This document shows positions 1 to 8,763 of a DNA stretch of 64,000 nt, piece after piece. The translations under genes were made by a program, and so were the position numbers. Under the pieces are notes generated by a model. It was given only the letters and a program-made list of their open reading frames with translations. It ran no database searches and had not been told where the DNA came from. Position 1 is the first letter of the stretch. Each line of letters opens with the position of its first letter. Origin of the DNA: Alteromonas salexigens (lineage in GTDB: Bacteria > Pseudomonadota > Gammaproteobacteria > Enterobacterales > Alteromonadaceae); contig NZ_JAOTJC010000012.1 of NCBI RefSeq assembly GCF_025628895.1, forward strand, positions 294,275 through 358,274. The letters are read 5' to 3'.

Positions 1-194
1 TGAAAAGTATCAGTTTCGATGACAATGATCAGGCCTTAATCGATGGCAGGCGTGGCCTTGCACTAAACAGTGCAGGTTCAGCAGTATTAAGCGATAGTAA
101 AAACGCAGTGAGACTGGAATTAAACGCTGTGGGACGAGTAAAGATTTGTGTGACCGAAGGTGAACTAGGGAGCTACCCGCAATGCGACAGTTGA
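1..194 (+). CDS. GspH/FimT-type minor pilin, C-terminal fragment
   Basis: This is the 3' end of a gene that begins before the window; codons are in frame from base 3 and end at TGA 192-194. About 63 residues are visible, ending in GRVKICVTEGELGSYPQCDS, the beta-strand-plus-cysteine-pair tail typical of GspH/FimT pseudopilins. Such proteins prime assembly or cap the tip of type IV pili. The stop overlaps the ATG of the following pilW-like gene by 13 bases, so the two are translationally coupled. The family call is reasonable from the tail and from its position first in a fimT-pilW-pilX-pilV series, but the hydrophobic N-terminus that would prove it lies outside the window. Confidence 0.7.
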   Translation, partial: KSISFDDNDQALIDGRRGLALNSAGSAVLSDSKNAVRLELNAVGRVKICVTEGELGSYPQCDS

Positions 195-811
195 AGTGGC
201 AGAATGGAGCCTCGTTGACAGAATTACTGATCGGCATGGCGCTTGGCACAGCCGCTCTGGCATCAATGGCCTCCCTTGTTGGCTATGGGATAGGAGTCAA
301 TGCCAACCTCCTGAATAGTTCCAGACTAAACGAGGAAGCATCGTCTATATTTTTGCTTATAGAAAGAGAAGTTCGTCGTGCGGGCTTTTCCGGAGATACC
401 ATCAATATGCTCCAGGACCCGGCGGCTAATCCGTCTCCCTTCGCAAATTCAATCACCGTCAGTGCATTTCCCGGGGAAGATCCGAATAGCTGTATCTTGT
501 TTCGTTACGATGCCAACAATAATGGTGTATTCGATGGTGGCAATAACGGCGAGAATTTTGGCTTTCGGCTGCGTGAGGATCAGGTTGAGATGAGGGTCGG
601 TGATCTGGATTGTGAGGCGTTAGGGTGGATTGCGTTATCCGATATTGACGTGGTTTCCATACAATCACTGAGCTTCATGCCAGTGCAGTCCATCAATGGC
701 GGGGTGCCTACTACTTCGATTAATACCCTGATGGAAGCCGAAATTTTATCCGACGAAAAAGTCTCCCGGCGGTTTGAGTCGCAAACACTGGTAAGAAACT
801 ATGACGGCTAA
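182..811 (+). CDS. pilW: PilW-like type IV pilus minor pilin (cluster 1)
   Basis: A 209-residue prepilin. A short leader is followed by GASLTELLIGMALGTAAL, the type III (PilD-cleaved) signal with the glutamate five residues after the processing glycine, then the hydrophobic alpha helix. PilW is a minor pilin that helps initiate and tip type IV pili in the inner membrane and periplasm. Around residue 105 is CILFRYDANNNGVFD, a DxNxNG loop resembling a calcium-binding loop; the paralogue at 5567-6181 has CVLFAYDKNKNGTPN at the same place. It overlaps the preceding fimT-like gene by 13 bases and the next pilX-like gene by 11, giving a tightly coupled operon. Confidence 0.85.
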   Translation: MRQLKWQNGASLTELLIGMALGTAALASMASLVGYGIGVNANLLNSSRLNEEASSIFLLIEREVRRAGFSGDTINMLQDPAANPSPFANSITVSAFPGEDPNSCILFRYDANNNGVFDGGNNGENFGFRLREDQVEMRVGDLDCEALGWIALSDIDVVSIQSLSFMPVQSINGGVPTTSINTLMEAEILSDEKVSRRFESQTLVRNYDG

Positions 812-1928
812 AATGTGTGCCGGTCCGAATCGTCAGGGGGGCGTTATTATGCTCACCGCCGTGCTCCTGCTCTTGGTACTGGTGTCTCTGGTTACTCTCT
901 CTACGGGTAGAATCAAATCTTTTGAGCATAAAATATTGCTTAACACCCAAAGTTACAGTATGGCCTTCAGTAGTGCTGAGGCGGGGCTGGCTCATGGTCT
1001 GGGCCTGCTCACTGAATTGCCATCATGGGATGGGGCGCCGGCCAATATAACCTTGCCTGGGCAAGGGCAGTTTACCGTCACAGGAAGCCGCCAGACTGTT
1101 AATCGACAATCAGGCTCGCTTCGTCTCGTAACCTTGTCCTCCGATGGTACCTCACCCGATGGTATTGCAACGGTAACCCTAACCCAGCAAGCCATTCAGT
1201 ACTCAGTTCTTGCTAACCCACCTGATGTGCCGCTTATTGTAGCTGGTGGACTGGATGTCAGCGGGAATTTTGAAGTTGCGGCTAACCCTAATGGTGGGGG
1301 CGATGGAGTGCCACTTTCTATCTGGACTGACCTGGATGTGGATATGAACAACGGTAGCGGCACAACCTGTGGTCTTCAGGAGTTTTCGGATGGCGCCTGT
1401 AGCTCATCACCGTATTCGGAAAAAGGCTACCAAGGGCCGGACATTTTAGATAATGATGCTAATTTTCCAACCGATTTAATGGAATATTTGTTTAATGTGC
1501 CAGCTGATGACTGGCCGACATTAAAAGCCGATGCAGATCTGCGACTGACCTCTTGCGCTGGGTTGGGGCCTGCCTCTGTCGGACTTATTTGGGTGGATGG
1601 AGACTGTTCGTTAAACGCTAATGTGACAGTGGGCAGCATACAGGATCCGGTGATTCTTGTTGTTACAGATGGTGATCTCATAATGAATGGTGGGGCGGAA
1701 ATAAACGGCATGGTATTTTCGTTTAAGAAGCCCACCACAGTAGGAAACTTTGAATTAGATATGGTGGGGTCTGCACGGGTCAATGGCGTAGTTGCGTCTA
1801 ACCACCCGGTAGGTCACGCAAATGGTACCTACAATTCTGTTTACGACGCTGACGTTTTAGAAAGCCTGGAGCAAAATGATGCATTTCAGCGTGTCGCAAT
1901 TGTCCCGGGGAGCTGGCGTGACTTTTAA
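801..1928 (+). CDS. pilX: PilX-like type IV pilus assembly protein (cluster 1)
   Basis: A 375-residue protein with a short leader, then GGVIMLTAVLLLLVLVSLVTLS and SAEAGLAHGL, the PilX N-terminal pattern in which the usual +5 glutamate is replaced. PilX-type minor pilins belong to the tip-initiation complex of type IV pili. The start ATG overlaps the pilW stop by 11 bases. The C-terminus ends VAIVPGSWRDF, nearly the same as VAFIPGSWHDF in the second PilX at 4544-5566. Both also share a PVILVVTDGD / PVLLVIKDGH beta segment, so the two are paralogues. Its length is at the upper end for the family. Confidence 0.8.
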   Translation: MTAKMCAGPNRQGGVIMLTAVLLLLVLVSLVTLSTGRIKSFEHKILLNTQSYSMAFSSAEAGLAHGLGLLTELPSWDGAPANITLPGQGQFTVTGSRQTVNRQSGSLRLVTLSSDGTSPDGIATVTLTQQAIQYSVLANPPDVPLIVAGGLDVSGNFEVAANPNGGGDGVPLSIWTDLDVDMNNGSGTTCGLQEFSDGACSSSPYSEKGYQGPDILDNDANFPTDLMEYLFNVPADDWPTLKADADLRLTSCAGLGPASVGLIWVDGDCSLNANVTVGSIQDPVILVVTDGDLIMNGGAEINGMVFSFKKPTTVGNFELDMVGSARVNGVVASNHPVGHANGTYNSVYDADVLESLEQNDAFQRVAIVPGSWRDF

Positions 1929-1938
1929 AGGTGGTGAT

Positions 1939-3996
1939 ATGAAAGGCTTTACACTTGTCGAAGTATTGGTGGTTTCTTTTATCATCATGGTGGGCGTAAC
2001 GGGGTTTGTTACGCTTCAGAGCGAGTTTATGCGCAATGATGCAAAACTGAACCTGCGGGGCGTTGCCATGCAGCTTGCGCAAGAAAAAATGGATGACCTT
2101 CGGCAATTTGATGTCCTTGAGGTAACCCCCGGAGAAGTTGCTTACAATGATATAGATGATGATCTCGGCGGTACGCTTGCAGCAGGCGAGGTCTTGGTGC
2201 GAATTAAGACTGATGCGGGCCGCACCTACTCATTCACTCGCAACTGGCAGGTCACTGACCAATACTATGTTGATACCGACGCCGACGGGCAGGCTGATAC
2301 CTGGGTGCCGGAAGGTGATCCGGCGGTACCGGTGCCAACTCCTGTGTTATCAGGTAAGAAGGTAGTTGAGGTCTCCGTGACCTGGACGGAACACCAAGGC
2401 GGGACAAAGTCCTTGCAGCTTGAAGGTTCAGTGGCCCCGGTCCCGGTAAGCAGAAGTTTTCAGGCGACGAACGAAACAGATAATGCAAAAGCACAGCCGA
2501 CGGTAAATTATACACCTGGCCTAGCCCCTGATGTTATTGCCTATGACCTGGGAAACGGCGAGAGCATTGAGACCAGCAAACCCGTCCCGGATATTGATAA
2601 CCGGGGAGAGAATAATATTGTCCAGTTTGAGACCATCCGTTACATAGATCTTCCGGAACAGAATGACAAACTCGAGCAGGAAGATTTTCTGACGGTCAAT
2701 TGTGCCTGCAAACTCGCCGGCAATGGAGAAGGCTTCACTCCTAGTATGACGATTTATGATGGCTCTGAACTCGTCGTTCAGTCTGGTGAAAAAATTTCGA
2801 AGACGACTGGTGTGGTGGCGGATAATCAGCAACCCCCTATTTGTAATGCATGCTGCAGAGACCATCATGACACGGGCGAGATGATTAGCTCGGAGGTCTA
2901 TTATCGGGCCGAATCGGGGAATCCGCATAAGCACTACAAGAGACAACCAAATGGTTCCTTCACTGTAGCATCCGCCGTGGGAGACCCTTATGATGAAGTG
3001 TGTCGATTCCGAAGGGTAGACGGATACTTTGAAATATACCCTGACTGGCAACTGATTGATATTTTGGAGTTTGATGACAATTACCTGTCAACTGAAGCTG
3101 CGTTGGATACTTATCGCCGATATTCAGAAGGGGTGGTGGAAGCTAAAATCATGGGGAGTAGCCTGCCTGCTAAGCCGGCAGGACGCTCTATTACAGTAAC
3201 TCCGGGGGGCTACCAACTCATAGCGCGGGGGATTTATCTGGACCGGATGACGGCCAGCCACAAATCAGCACTTGAGAGTATGATAAGAAGTGGAGAGTCC
3301 GACTGGAAAGCGATTGCGCCATTTTACGATGTAAATCTCACACTTCTCTCCAGTTGGTACTCAGATGATCCTGAGGTGGCGACGGTGACAAACCAGGCTA
3401 TCGATACAATCGTAGATCCTGTGAATGACTTTTACGGCACCTACAGTCGCGGGAGAGTTGAAGCATTGAGCGATGGTGATGCGGGGATCCAGGTACTAGC
3501 GCTGGGTAATAACACGGGTATTACAGGTACTCCGGCAGTTTCTCCCTCGGATGTGGCGAACGCAAGGGTAGACAATTCACTCATCGTAACCGTGGATAGC
3601 AAATCTTCGTCGGAAAAGTTTTATGCATTGATAGGCGATATAAATTGCCTGATTACGGTCAACAATGCTGAGCAGTCTTGCGAAACCAATAACTCGAAAA
3701 AGAGTAATTACGTTGACCTGTCTTCGCTGGCAATCACAAACTCTCCGTCGCGTTTTACTTGCCCAATCACCATTCCTAAAGGCAAATCAACACCATTCTT
3801 CAGTTGTGAAGATATTTCTGAAAATTGGACAGGGGATATTATCTTCGCTTTCAGCAAGCCAGGATATCAGGTTACACTTAAAGTAACGCAGCCAGACGGC
3901 ACTGTGGTTGAAGCAGACCGAATTACTATAAACCCGGGCCTTGAGGCCACGTCTACCAGGGAATACGGGTTGATAATAGAGCTCCACCCACAATAA
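1939..3996 (+). CDS. Long PilV-like prepilin with C-terminal passenger region
   Basis: A 685-residue prepilin. The start ATG at 1939 is preferred because AAAGGTGG lies just upstream and it is followed directly by MKGFTLVEVLVVSFIIMVG, a textbook PilD signal with Glu+5; an in-frame upstream extension to 1876 overlaps pilX and has no role. The first ~170 residues look like PilV (Pfam-type N_methyl helix plus a beta domain). The remaining ~500 residues have no counterpart in ordinary PilV of 150-200 residues. They contain a Cys/His group (C255, C257, C302, C305, C306, H309, H310; local motif CNACCRDHHD) and, near residue 480, a WYSDDPEVATVTN segment that resembles bacterial Ig-like group 2 domains. 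It may be a pilus-tip adhesin or metal-binding tip protein; that role is inference. Confidence 0.75.
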   Translation: MKGFTLVEVLVVSFIIMVGVTGFVTLQSEFMRNDAKLNLRGVAMQLAQEKMDDLRQFDVLEVTPGEVAYNDIDDDLGGTLAAGEVLVRIKTDAGRTYSFTRNWQVTDQYYVDTDADGQADTWVPEGDPAVPVPTPVLSGKKVVEVSVTWTEHQGGTKSLQLEGSVAPVPVSRSFQATNETDNAKAQPTVNYTPGLAPDVIAYDLGNGESIETSKPVPDIDNRGENNIVQFETIRYIDLPEQNDKLEQEDFLTVNCACKLAGNGEGFTPSMTIYDGSELVVQSGEKISKTTGVVADNQQPPICNACCRDHHDTGEMISSEVYYRAESGNPHKHYKRQPNGSFTVASAVGDPYDEVCRFRRVDGYFEIYPDWQLIDILEFDDNYLSTEAALDTYRRYSEGVVEAKIMGSSLPAKPAGRSITVTPGGYQLIARGIYLDRMTASHKSALESMIRSGESDWKAIAPFYDVNLTLLSSWYSDDPEVATVTNQAIDTIVDPVNDFYGTYSRGRVEALSDGDAGIQVLALGNNTGITGTPAVSPSDVANARVDNSLIVTVDSKSSSEKFYALIGDINCLITVNNAEQSCETNNSKKSNYVDLSSLAITNSPSRFTCPITIPKGKSTPFFSCEDISENWTGDIIFAFSKPGYQVTLKVTQPDGTVVEADRITINPGLEATSTREYGLIIELHPQ

Positions 3997-4050
3997 AGAC
4001 GTGAGAAATCACCCGCGTAGGACGCAGCATGCAATTAAATGAGACTTTAG

Positions 4051-4554
4051 TTATGGCAATGCTGGGTTGAATTGGGCCGGCCGGGGAAGCTTTATCAGCG
4101 GCCTGCTGTTTATTACACGATGACGCATGAGGGTGCCAGTCTGATTTTGTGATTGCCAGCTCATAACGACGACCACTACACGCGCATCCCGGGCTGAAAC
4201 GCCCGCGAGCGGGTTGGTATGCCACCGCCGCGTTAAACCGCTGAGCTGAGCCACGGGGACATGGTTAAGCGCGCCGGCCGGCGCTGTACCACCCGCATCC
4301 GCCGTGATAAGTGTGCCCTGACCATTGGCCTCGGTGATAAGTATATCGGTGACCTTCTCATCCGCCGCCACGGCCGCGACCCGCCAGGTGGCCAGACTGA
4401 CACTCACACTGATCTGTTGCTGATACAGGGTTAACAGCCCCAGACAGGTGAACGTAAACAGAGTGGTGGCTATTAAGCATTCGGTAAATCCGACACCCCG
4501 TGACGAAATCATCGACACACGTACGGTACGTGCTTTTACGTTATCAGAAGTCAT
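4051..4554 (-). CDS. pilV: PilV-like type IV pilus minor pilin (cluster 2)
   Basis: A 167-residue prepilin with a basic leader followed by GVGFTECLIATTLFTFTCLG, which keeps the processing glycine, Phe+1 and Glu+5. PilV-type minor pilins take part in the tip-initiation complex of type IV pili. The start at 4554 overlaps the pilX stop by 11 bases (ATGACTTCTGA), the same junction type as in the first cluster; a longer in-frame extension inside pilX was not used. It is the last gene of the minus-strand set and faces the long PilV-like gene across 54 bases. It ends about where normal PilV proteins do, without the passenger of its facing paralogue. Confidence 0.75.
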   Translation of the reverse strand: MTSDNVKARTVRVSMISSRGVGFTECLIATTLFTFTCLGLLTLYQQQISVSVSLATWRVAAVAADEKVTDILITEANGQGTLITADAGGTAPAGALNHVPVAQLSGLTRRWHTNPLAGVSARDARVVVVVMSWQSQNQTGTLMRHRVINSRPLIKLPRPAQFNPALP

Positions 4555-5566
4555 GCCAACTGCCGGGGATGAATGCGACCTGCTGTAAGCCAGGTTGACG
4601 CTGAAGCGCCTCCAGGGTGGTAGTGTCGTAGTGTATGCGCAGCACACTGAGTGTAGTTAACGGCTGCATGTTCACCATTGCCCCGGTTACTTGCGCACTT
4701 GCTGCCATTGTGATGTCCCGTGGTAACGCGCTACGCTCTGGCACCAGCACCACTAATCCAAAAACCTGCGCGCCGCTGGCCATACTGAAGTGCCCGTCTT
4801 TTATTACCAACAACACCGGCTGCTGGGCAGTGCCCAGTTGCTGCCCCGCGCTCAGCTGGCAATCACCGGTAATCATCACGGGGTGATTATGTATAACAGG
4901 CAATGTCCGACAATCGGTTACCGGCGCTGACAAATTGAACCGCGTCGGTACCATTTCAGTGCGATTAATGCCAAACAGATAGTGCAAAAGACTGACAGGG
5001 AAGCTCAGCGGAGACGCAATTGCGGGAATACAGGGCGGTCTGCCATCTGCCTGGCAGCGGGTGAGTGTGGCGGCTGGATGAGGCGGTACTTTCAACCACA
5101 GGTCAGCCGCGGCAGTTGATGGGTTAAGTGTGGTTACTTGCAAACCCGCCGGCAGGACTGTTGTGCTAATTAATGCAGTGGGTGGCAGCGCCATTAATGC
5201 CGGGAAGCACAGCAGCGCAGTACGCATTCGGGTAGCACTGCGCCATTGGCCATTATTGTTAGCGTAATTGGCTTCCAGGGCGAACAATTCCAGGTAGGCA
5301 CCGCGAATATTCAGCGGTTGATGTTGCTGTATCAAGCTACGCTGCAGGGGAGGAAGATTTTGCTGCCAGTTCGTGGTGGCACGTAGCGCATGCTGAAAAA
5401 TTTTTAATTGCTGCCAGGCGGTATCGTTTAGCTGAGTATGTGTGTACTGACGTTGTGACGCAGAAACTGCCATACTGAGTACAGATGTGTAGCCGGTTAA
5501 GGCGACCGTGGTTATTGCCAGTAGCAGGCAGATCGGAACCAGTAATGTCATTCCCCGACACAGCAT
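4544..5566 (-). CDS. pilX: PilX-like type IV pilus assembly protein (cluster 2)
   Basis: A 340-residue protein with a short leader then GMTLLVPICLLLAITTVALT as the hydrophobic N-terminal helix. As in other PilX proteins there is no glutamate at +5. It ends VAFIPGSWHDF, mirroring VAIVPGSWRDF of the first-cluster PilX, and shares the PVLLVIKDGH segment, so the pair diverged from one ancestor. Its ATG follows the pilW stop with no gap and its stop overlaps the pilV start. Base composition is visibly richer in G+C than the first cluster, which argues against a recent tandem copy. Confidence 0.75.
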   Translation of the reverse strand: MLCRGMTLLVPICLLLAITTVALTGYTSVLSMAVSASQRQYTHTQLNDTAWQQLKIFQHALRATTNWQQNLPPLQRSLIQQHQPLNIRGAYLELFALEANYANNNGQWRSATRMRTALLCFPALMALPPTALISTTVLPAGLQVTTLNPSTAAADLWLKVPPHPAATLTRCQADGRPPCIPAIASPLSFPVSLLHYLFGINRTEMVPTRFNLSAPVTDCRTLPVIHNHPVMITGDCQLSAGQQLGTAQQPVLLVIKDGHFSMASGAQVFGLVVLVPERSALPRDITMAASAQVTGAMVNMQPLTTLSVLRIHYDTTTLEALQRQPGLQQVAFIPGSWHDF

Positions 5567-6181
5567 CTATGGCACCACTATATTCGGCATAGGTACCGTA
5601 AAGGTCACCGAATGTTGTAAGTTCGGATTGGCCACCGACTCCCCGGCAAGGGTCACCGGCAGGGCGGCGCCATAGCCGGCTGCTACCGGTGCGCCAATCA
5701 CGAACTGACGCAAACGGATGTGTGCTGAAGAGGTTATATCCTGCCAGCCGCCCTGGGTACAGTTACGCCCGGCCATACGGTATTCCAGCGCCCCGTCCCG
5801 CAGTCGGAACCCCAGTAACTCAGCCGGGTTAAGGCTATTAGGTGTGCCATTTTTATTTTTATCATAAGCAAACAGGACGCAGCTGCCGGCCGGTTCGCCC
5901 GGATACGCGGCCAGGGTGAGTTGACCAAACACCGCTGCCGCAGGCGGGGGAGAAAGTCGCTGGCTAAGGGGCAATGCCACATAACCTCCCCGTTGTAACT
6001 CGGTGCGAATAGCACGGATCAGCAGCCGAATATCTTCTTCCAACATAAGCTGATGATGCAAAACAGCAAGCCGCGCCAGTTGTTGCAATGTGAGGGTGGC
6101 TGCGCTGGCAAAAAATGCGCTGGCGATAGCCAGTGACACCAGCAGTCCAACCAGCGTGACACCCCGTATAGCTCTTAACAT
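5567..6181 (-). CDS. pilW: PilW-like type IV pilus minor pilin (cluster 2)
   Basis: A 204-residue prepilin beginning MLRAIRGVTLVGLLVSLAIA. The start at 6181 is chosen because its ATG overlaps the fimT stop by 7 bases (ATGTTAA) and places the leader glycine six residues from the start. The residue at +5 of the mature form is not glutamate, an oddity because methylation and assembly of major pilins depend on Glu5; tip proteins can lack it. CVLFAYDKNKNGTPN, a DxNxNG loop, aligns with the loop in the first PilW. It sits in a four-gene fimT-pilW-pilX-pilV operon on the minus strand. Confidence 0.75.
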   Translation of the reverse strand: MLRAIRGVTLVGLLVSLAIASAFFASAATLTLQQLARLAVLHHQLMLEEDIRLLIRAIRTELQRGGYVALPLSQRLSPPPAAAVFGQLTLAAYPGEPAGSCVLFAYDKNKNGTPNSLNPAELLGFRLRDGALEYRMAGRNCTQGGWQDITSSAHIRLRQFVIGAPVAAGYGAALPVTLAGESVANPNLQHSVTFTVPMPNIVVP

Positions 6182-6711
6182 GCGGGCAGCCCCCGAAAGG
6201 GCTCGGTCAGGCACATACGCACCCGGCCTAGGGCGCTGTATATCACTTTGCCTTCATACTGGCCGTGTTGAACCTTCAAACTAGTGGCAAATCCGGGCGT
6301 TATGCCTGAGTGCGGTGCAAAAACTACCAGCGGTGACCGCTGAGTAGCCGGCCACACCCAGACATCGGCAGCAGAGTCGGTTTGCAGCAGTACAGGGACG
6401 CCGTCAAACGGACAGGTGGGATCAGCCAGACAGGCACATTGCGCAGAAAAGGAAAGTCGCAGGCACCACTGGCTGCCACCGATCACACTCAGGTACACCT
6501 TTTTACCGCTGGTCTCAGCATGTTGAGCCCCGGTTCTCAGCACCTGGGCGATGGCATGCATGCGAGTTACCACCCGCTGTTGATGCTGCCATGATGCCAG
6601 CGAGGGAGCAGCAATAATACTGAGTAGCGCAATGATGGCCACGACGATAAGGCACTCGGGCAGGGTCACCCCCCGGTTACGCAGAAAACTGGACTTACAG
6701 GCACGTTTCAT
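6175..6711 (-). CDS. fimT: FimT/GspH-type minor pilin (cluster 2)
   Basis: A 178-residue prepilin. The start at 6711 is supported by GGGAGA a few bases upstream and gives the leader MKRACKSSFLRNRG followed by VTLPECLIVVAIIALLSIIA, with Glu+5 present. The fold expected is a long helix plus a beta domain. The C-terminal GRVRMCLTEPFRGLPAC matches the strand-and-cysteine tail of the partial FimT at the window start (GRVKICV...C). FimT in related bacteria can bind DNA or prime the pilus; which applies here cannot be told. First gene of the minus-strand pilin operon, divergent from the pilE-like gene at 6809. Confidence 0.8.
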   Translation of the reverse strand: MKRACKSSFLRNRGVTLPECLIVVAIIALLSIIAAPSLASWQHQQRVVTRMHAIAQVLRTGAQHAETSGKKVYLSVIGGSQWCLRLSFSAQCACLADPTCPFDGVPVLLQTDSAADVWVWPATQRSPLVVFAPHSGITPGFATSLKVQHGQYEGKVIYSALGRVRMCLTEPFRGLPAC

Positions 6712-6808
6712 AACGTCTCCCAACTGATAGATTGTGCCATTGTAAACGCAAGTTCCAGGCAAGAGAGCTGATCGGAAGCCGGGTTTGAAAGAAAGCAGGA
6801 GAACGGGT

Positions 6809-7174
6809 ATGCAGTATAAAGAGCGTTACAGAGGCATGACGCTGGTTGAGCTATTGGTGGTGATCGTGATTGTGGGAGTGCTTGCTACTCTCACTGTCAG
6901 CGCGGCAGGTGCGCAGATGAAGCGCCAGCAGTTGCTTGCTATGCAAACGGCACTGTTACATGCGCGGGCAGAACAGGCAAACTTCTGGTTAGTGCAGGGA
7001 CGTTATAGCGGAACTGTGTTACTGACTGAGGATCCTCGCTTTAGTCTGCGGGTAGACCAGGCTGACACTACCACCTATACCCTGGTGGCGCAGTCGCAGA
7101 CTACGCTGGATAATGGCTGTGAGAAGCTGGTGGTAACTGCCACCACCCTGTCACCTGCTCATTGCTGGCCTTAG
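6809..7174 (+). CDS. pilE: PilE/PilA-like type IV pilin
   Basis: A 121-residue pilin with leader MQYKERYRG followed by MTLVELLVVIVIVGVLATLT, the canonical N-methylated pilin helix including Glu5. The ATG at 6809 is preceded by AGGAG at 6797-6801 with a 7-base spacer, so it is better than the in-frame TTG at 6785. The C-terminus has a cysteine pair (NGCEKLVV...SPAHCWP), the disulfide-bounded D-region of type IV pilins. At this small size it resembles PilE-type minor pilins found beside fimT-pilV-pilW-pilX genes. Divergent from the second pilin operon, so one intergenic region of about 97 bases probably holds both promoters. Confidence 0.8.
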   Translation: MQYKERYRGMTLVELLVVIVIVGVLATLTVSAAGAQMKRQQLLAMQTALLHARAEQANFWLVQGRYSGTVLLTEDPRFSLRVDQADTTTYTLVAQSQTTLDNGCEKLVVTATTLSPAHCWP

Positions 7175-7182
7175 TCATGGAG

Positions 7183-7199
7183 GAATGCCGGCAGCATTC
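7183..7199 (+). terminator. Possible terminator hairpin after pilE
   Basis: GAATGC-CGGCA-GCATTC forms a six-base-pair stem with a five-base loop, followed by TTATCTTT. The stem is short and the T-run is interrupted, so it may be a weak terminator only. Confidence 0.35.
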
Positions 7200-7454
7200 T
7201 TATCTTTGAATGCTAGCTTTGGACGGAAGTTTGTAGAGCTATAAGGCATATAGCGGCGACCTTGTGTCCCCGTGTTTCGGCAGCCGTCTTTGCTCAGTAT
7301 TCTTACAAGAGAGGTTCTCTTCGGCAACGTGCAAACTAAAACCGCAACGAGACAGTAGAATCGGTGGGCTAAGTGTAATCCATGCTGACTAGTGCCTGAT
7401 GAAGTACAGTCCGGGTATTTTTCTGTGGCATATTTGTTGCCTGTTCATTGTCTG

Positions 7455-7484
7455 CTGACAGCGAAGGGGTGTTTAGCGTACACT
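7455..7484 (+). promoter_or_regulatory. Candidate sigma-70 promoter of nadE-glnB
   Basis: CTGACA (7455-7460), an 18-base spacer and TACACT (7479-7484) lie 38 bases before the nadE ATG at 7523. The position supports that start over an in-frame upstream one inside the promoter. Confidence 0.4.
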
Positions 7485-7522
7485 CAGGGTACTGGGAGTC
7501 ACGTTATACAAGTGAAAATACG

Positions 7523-8359
7523 ATGCACAAACAAGCAGTTATAAATGAAATGCGGGTTCAGCCGCAAATTGATGCAGCGGCCGAGGTGGCGCGCCGGGTC
7601 GCGTTCATTAAAAACCACCTGACCCGTTCAGGATTAACATCACTGGTACTGGGGATCAGTGGCGGAATTGACTCCTGTACACTGGGTAAACTGGCACAAT
7701 TAGCAGTTGATGAGCTGAACCGCTCGCAACCTGATACGTACCAGTTCGTAGCGGTCCGTTTGCCTTATGGCGTGCAGGCAGACGAGGACGACGCGCAACT
7801 GTCTATCGACTTTATCAAGCCATCCAAGTCATTGTCGGTCAACGTGCAACCAGGGGCGGATGCGATCCATGATGTGACGACCGCAGCGCTCAGCGAGGTT
7901 GCGCTTTTGCCTGCAGACGAGAGTAAGCAGGATTTTGTAAAGGGCAATGTGAAAGCCCGTACCCGGATGATTATCCAATATGAGATTGCGGGCATGGTGG
8001 ATGGGTTAGTGCTGGGTACTGACCACAGCGCAGAAAACATCACGGGTTTTTACACCAAGTTTGGCGACGGCGCCTGCGATCTGGCACCGTTGTTTGGCTT
8101 AAACAAACGTCAGGTGCGTCAGGTGGCGGCTTATCTTGGGGCACCGGCAGCGGTCATTGATAAAGCGCCTACCGCTGATCTGGAATCGCTTAGCCCCCAA
8201 AAGGCTGACGAACAAGCCCTTGGCATGACCTATGACCAAATTGATGACTTTCTGGAAGGTAAGCCAGTAGATGCTGCCGTAGAAGAAAAGCTATTAACCA
8301 TTTATACCCGTACACAACACAAACGGGTGCCGATTCCAACAATATACGATGATGAGTAG
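7523..8359 (+). CDS. nadE: NH3-dependent NAD+ synthetase
   Basis: 278 residues, the size of the short, ammonia-using NadE of enterobacteria (275). It makes NAD+ from deamido-NAD+, ATP and ammonia in the cytoplasm. Visible motifs: the PP-loop LGISGGIDS near residue 50, [29 protein letters not shown], and [13 protein letters not shown] [10 protein letters not shown] near the C-terminus. No glutaminase domain is present. The start [10 protein letters not shown] was chosen by alignment with known NadE proteins. glnB follows after 6 bases, so NAD synthesis, an ammonia-consuming step, is co-transcribed with a nitrogen-status sensor. Confidence 0.95.
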   Translation: MHKQAVINEMRVQPQIDAAAEVARRVAFIKNHLTRSGLTSLVLGISGGIDSCTLGKLAQLAVDELNRSQPDTYQFVAVRLPYGVQADEDDAQLSIDFIKPSKSLSVNVQPGADAIHDVTTAALSEVALLPADESKQDFVKGNVKARTRMIIQYEIAGMVDGLVLGTDHSAENITGFYTKFGDGACDLAPLFGLNKRQVRQVAAYLGAPAAVIDKAPTADLESLSPQKADEQALGMTYDQIDDFLEGKPVDAAVEEKLLTIYTRTQHKRVPIPTIYDDE

Positions 8360-8704
<345 letters not shown>

Positions 8705-8720
8705 GGCTTTTTCCGGGTAC

Positions 8721-8750
8721 AAAAAAAGGTGGCTGATGCCACCTTTTTTT
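8721..8750 (+). terminator. Bidirectional terminator between glnB and slyD
   Basis: A7-GGTGGC-TGAT-GCCACC-T7: a perfect stem flanked by A and T runs, so it can end glnB transcription on + and slyD transcription on -. It lies midway between the two convergent genes. Confidence 0.85.
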
Positions 8751-8763
8751 GCCTAACCTGACG

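Larger units (their letters stand above)
7175..7522 (+). other. Intergenic region, no gene seen
   Basis: A 348-base gap between the pilE-like gene and nadE. A hairpin just after pilE may end its transcript, and a promoter candidate lies at its right end before nadE. A small inverted repeat (AAGAGA/TCTCTT) is at 7307-7321. I found no convincing reading frame, tRNA or known RNA in the middle portion. Confidence 0.5.

Noticed and set aside
7307..7321. Small hairpin AAGAGA-GGT-TCTCTT
   Set aside because: Too short and without context to be called a terminator or RNA gene.
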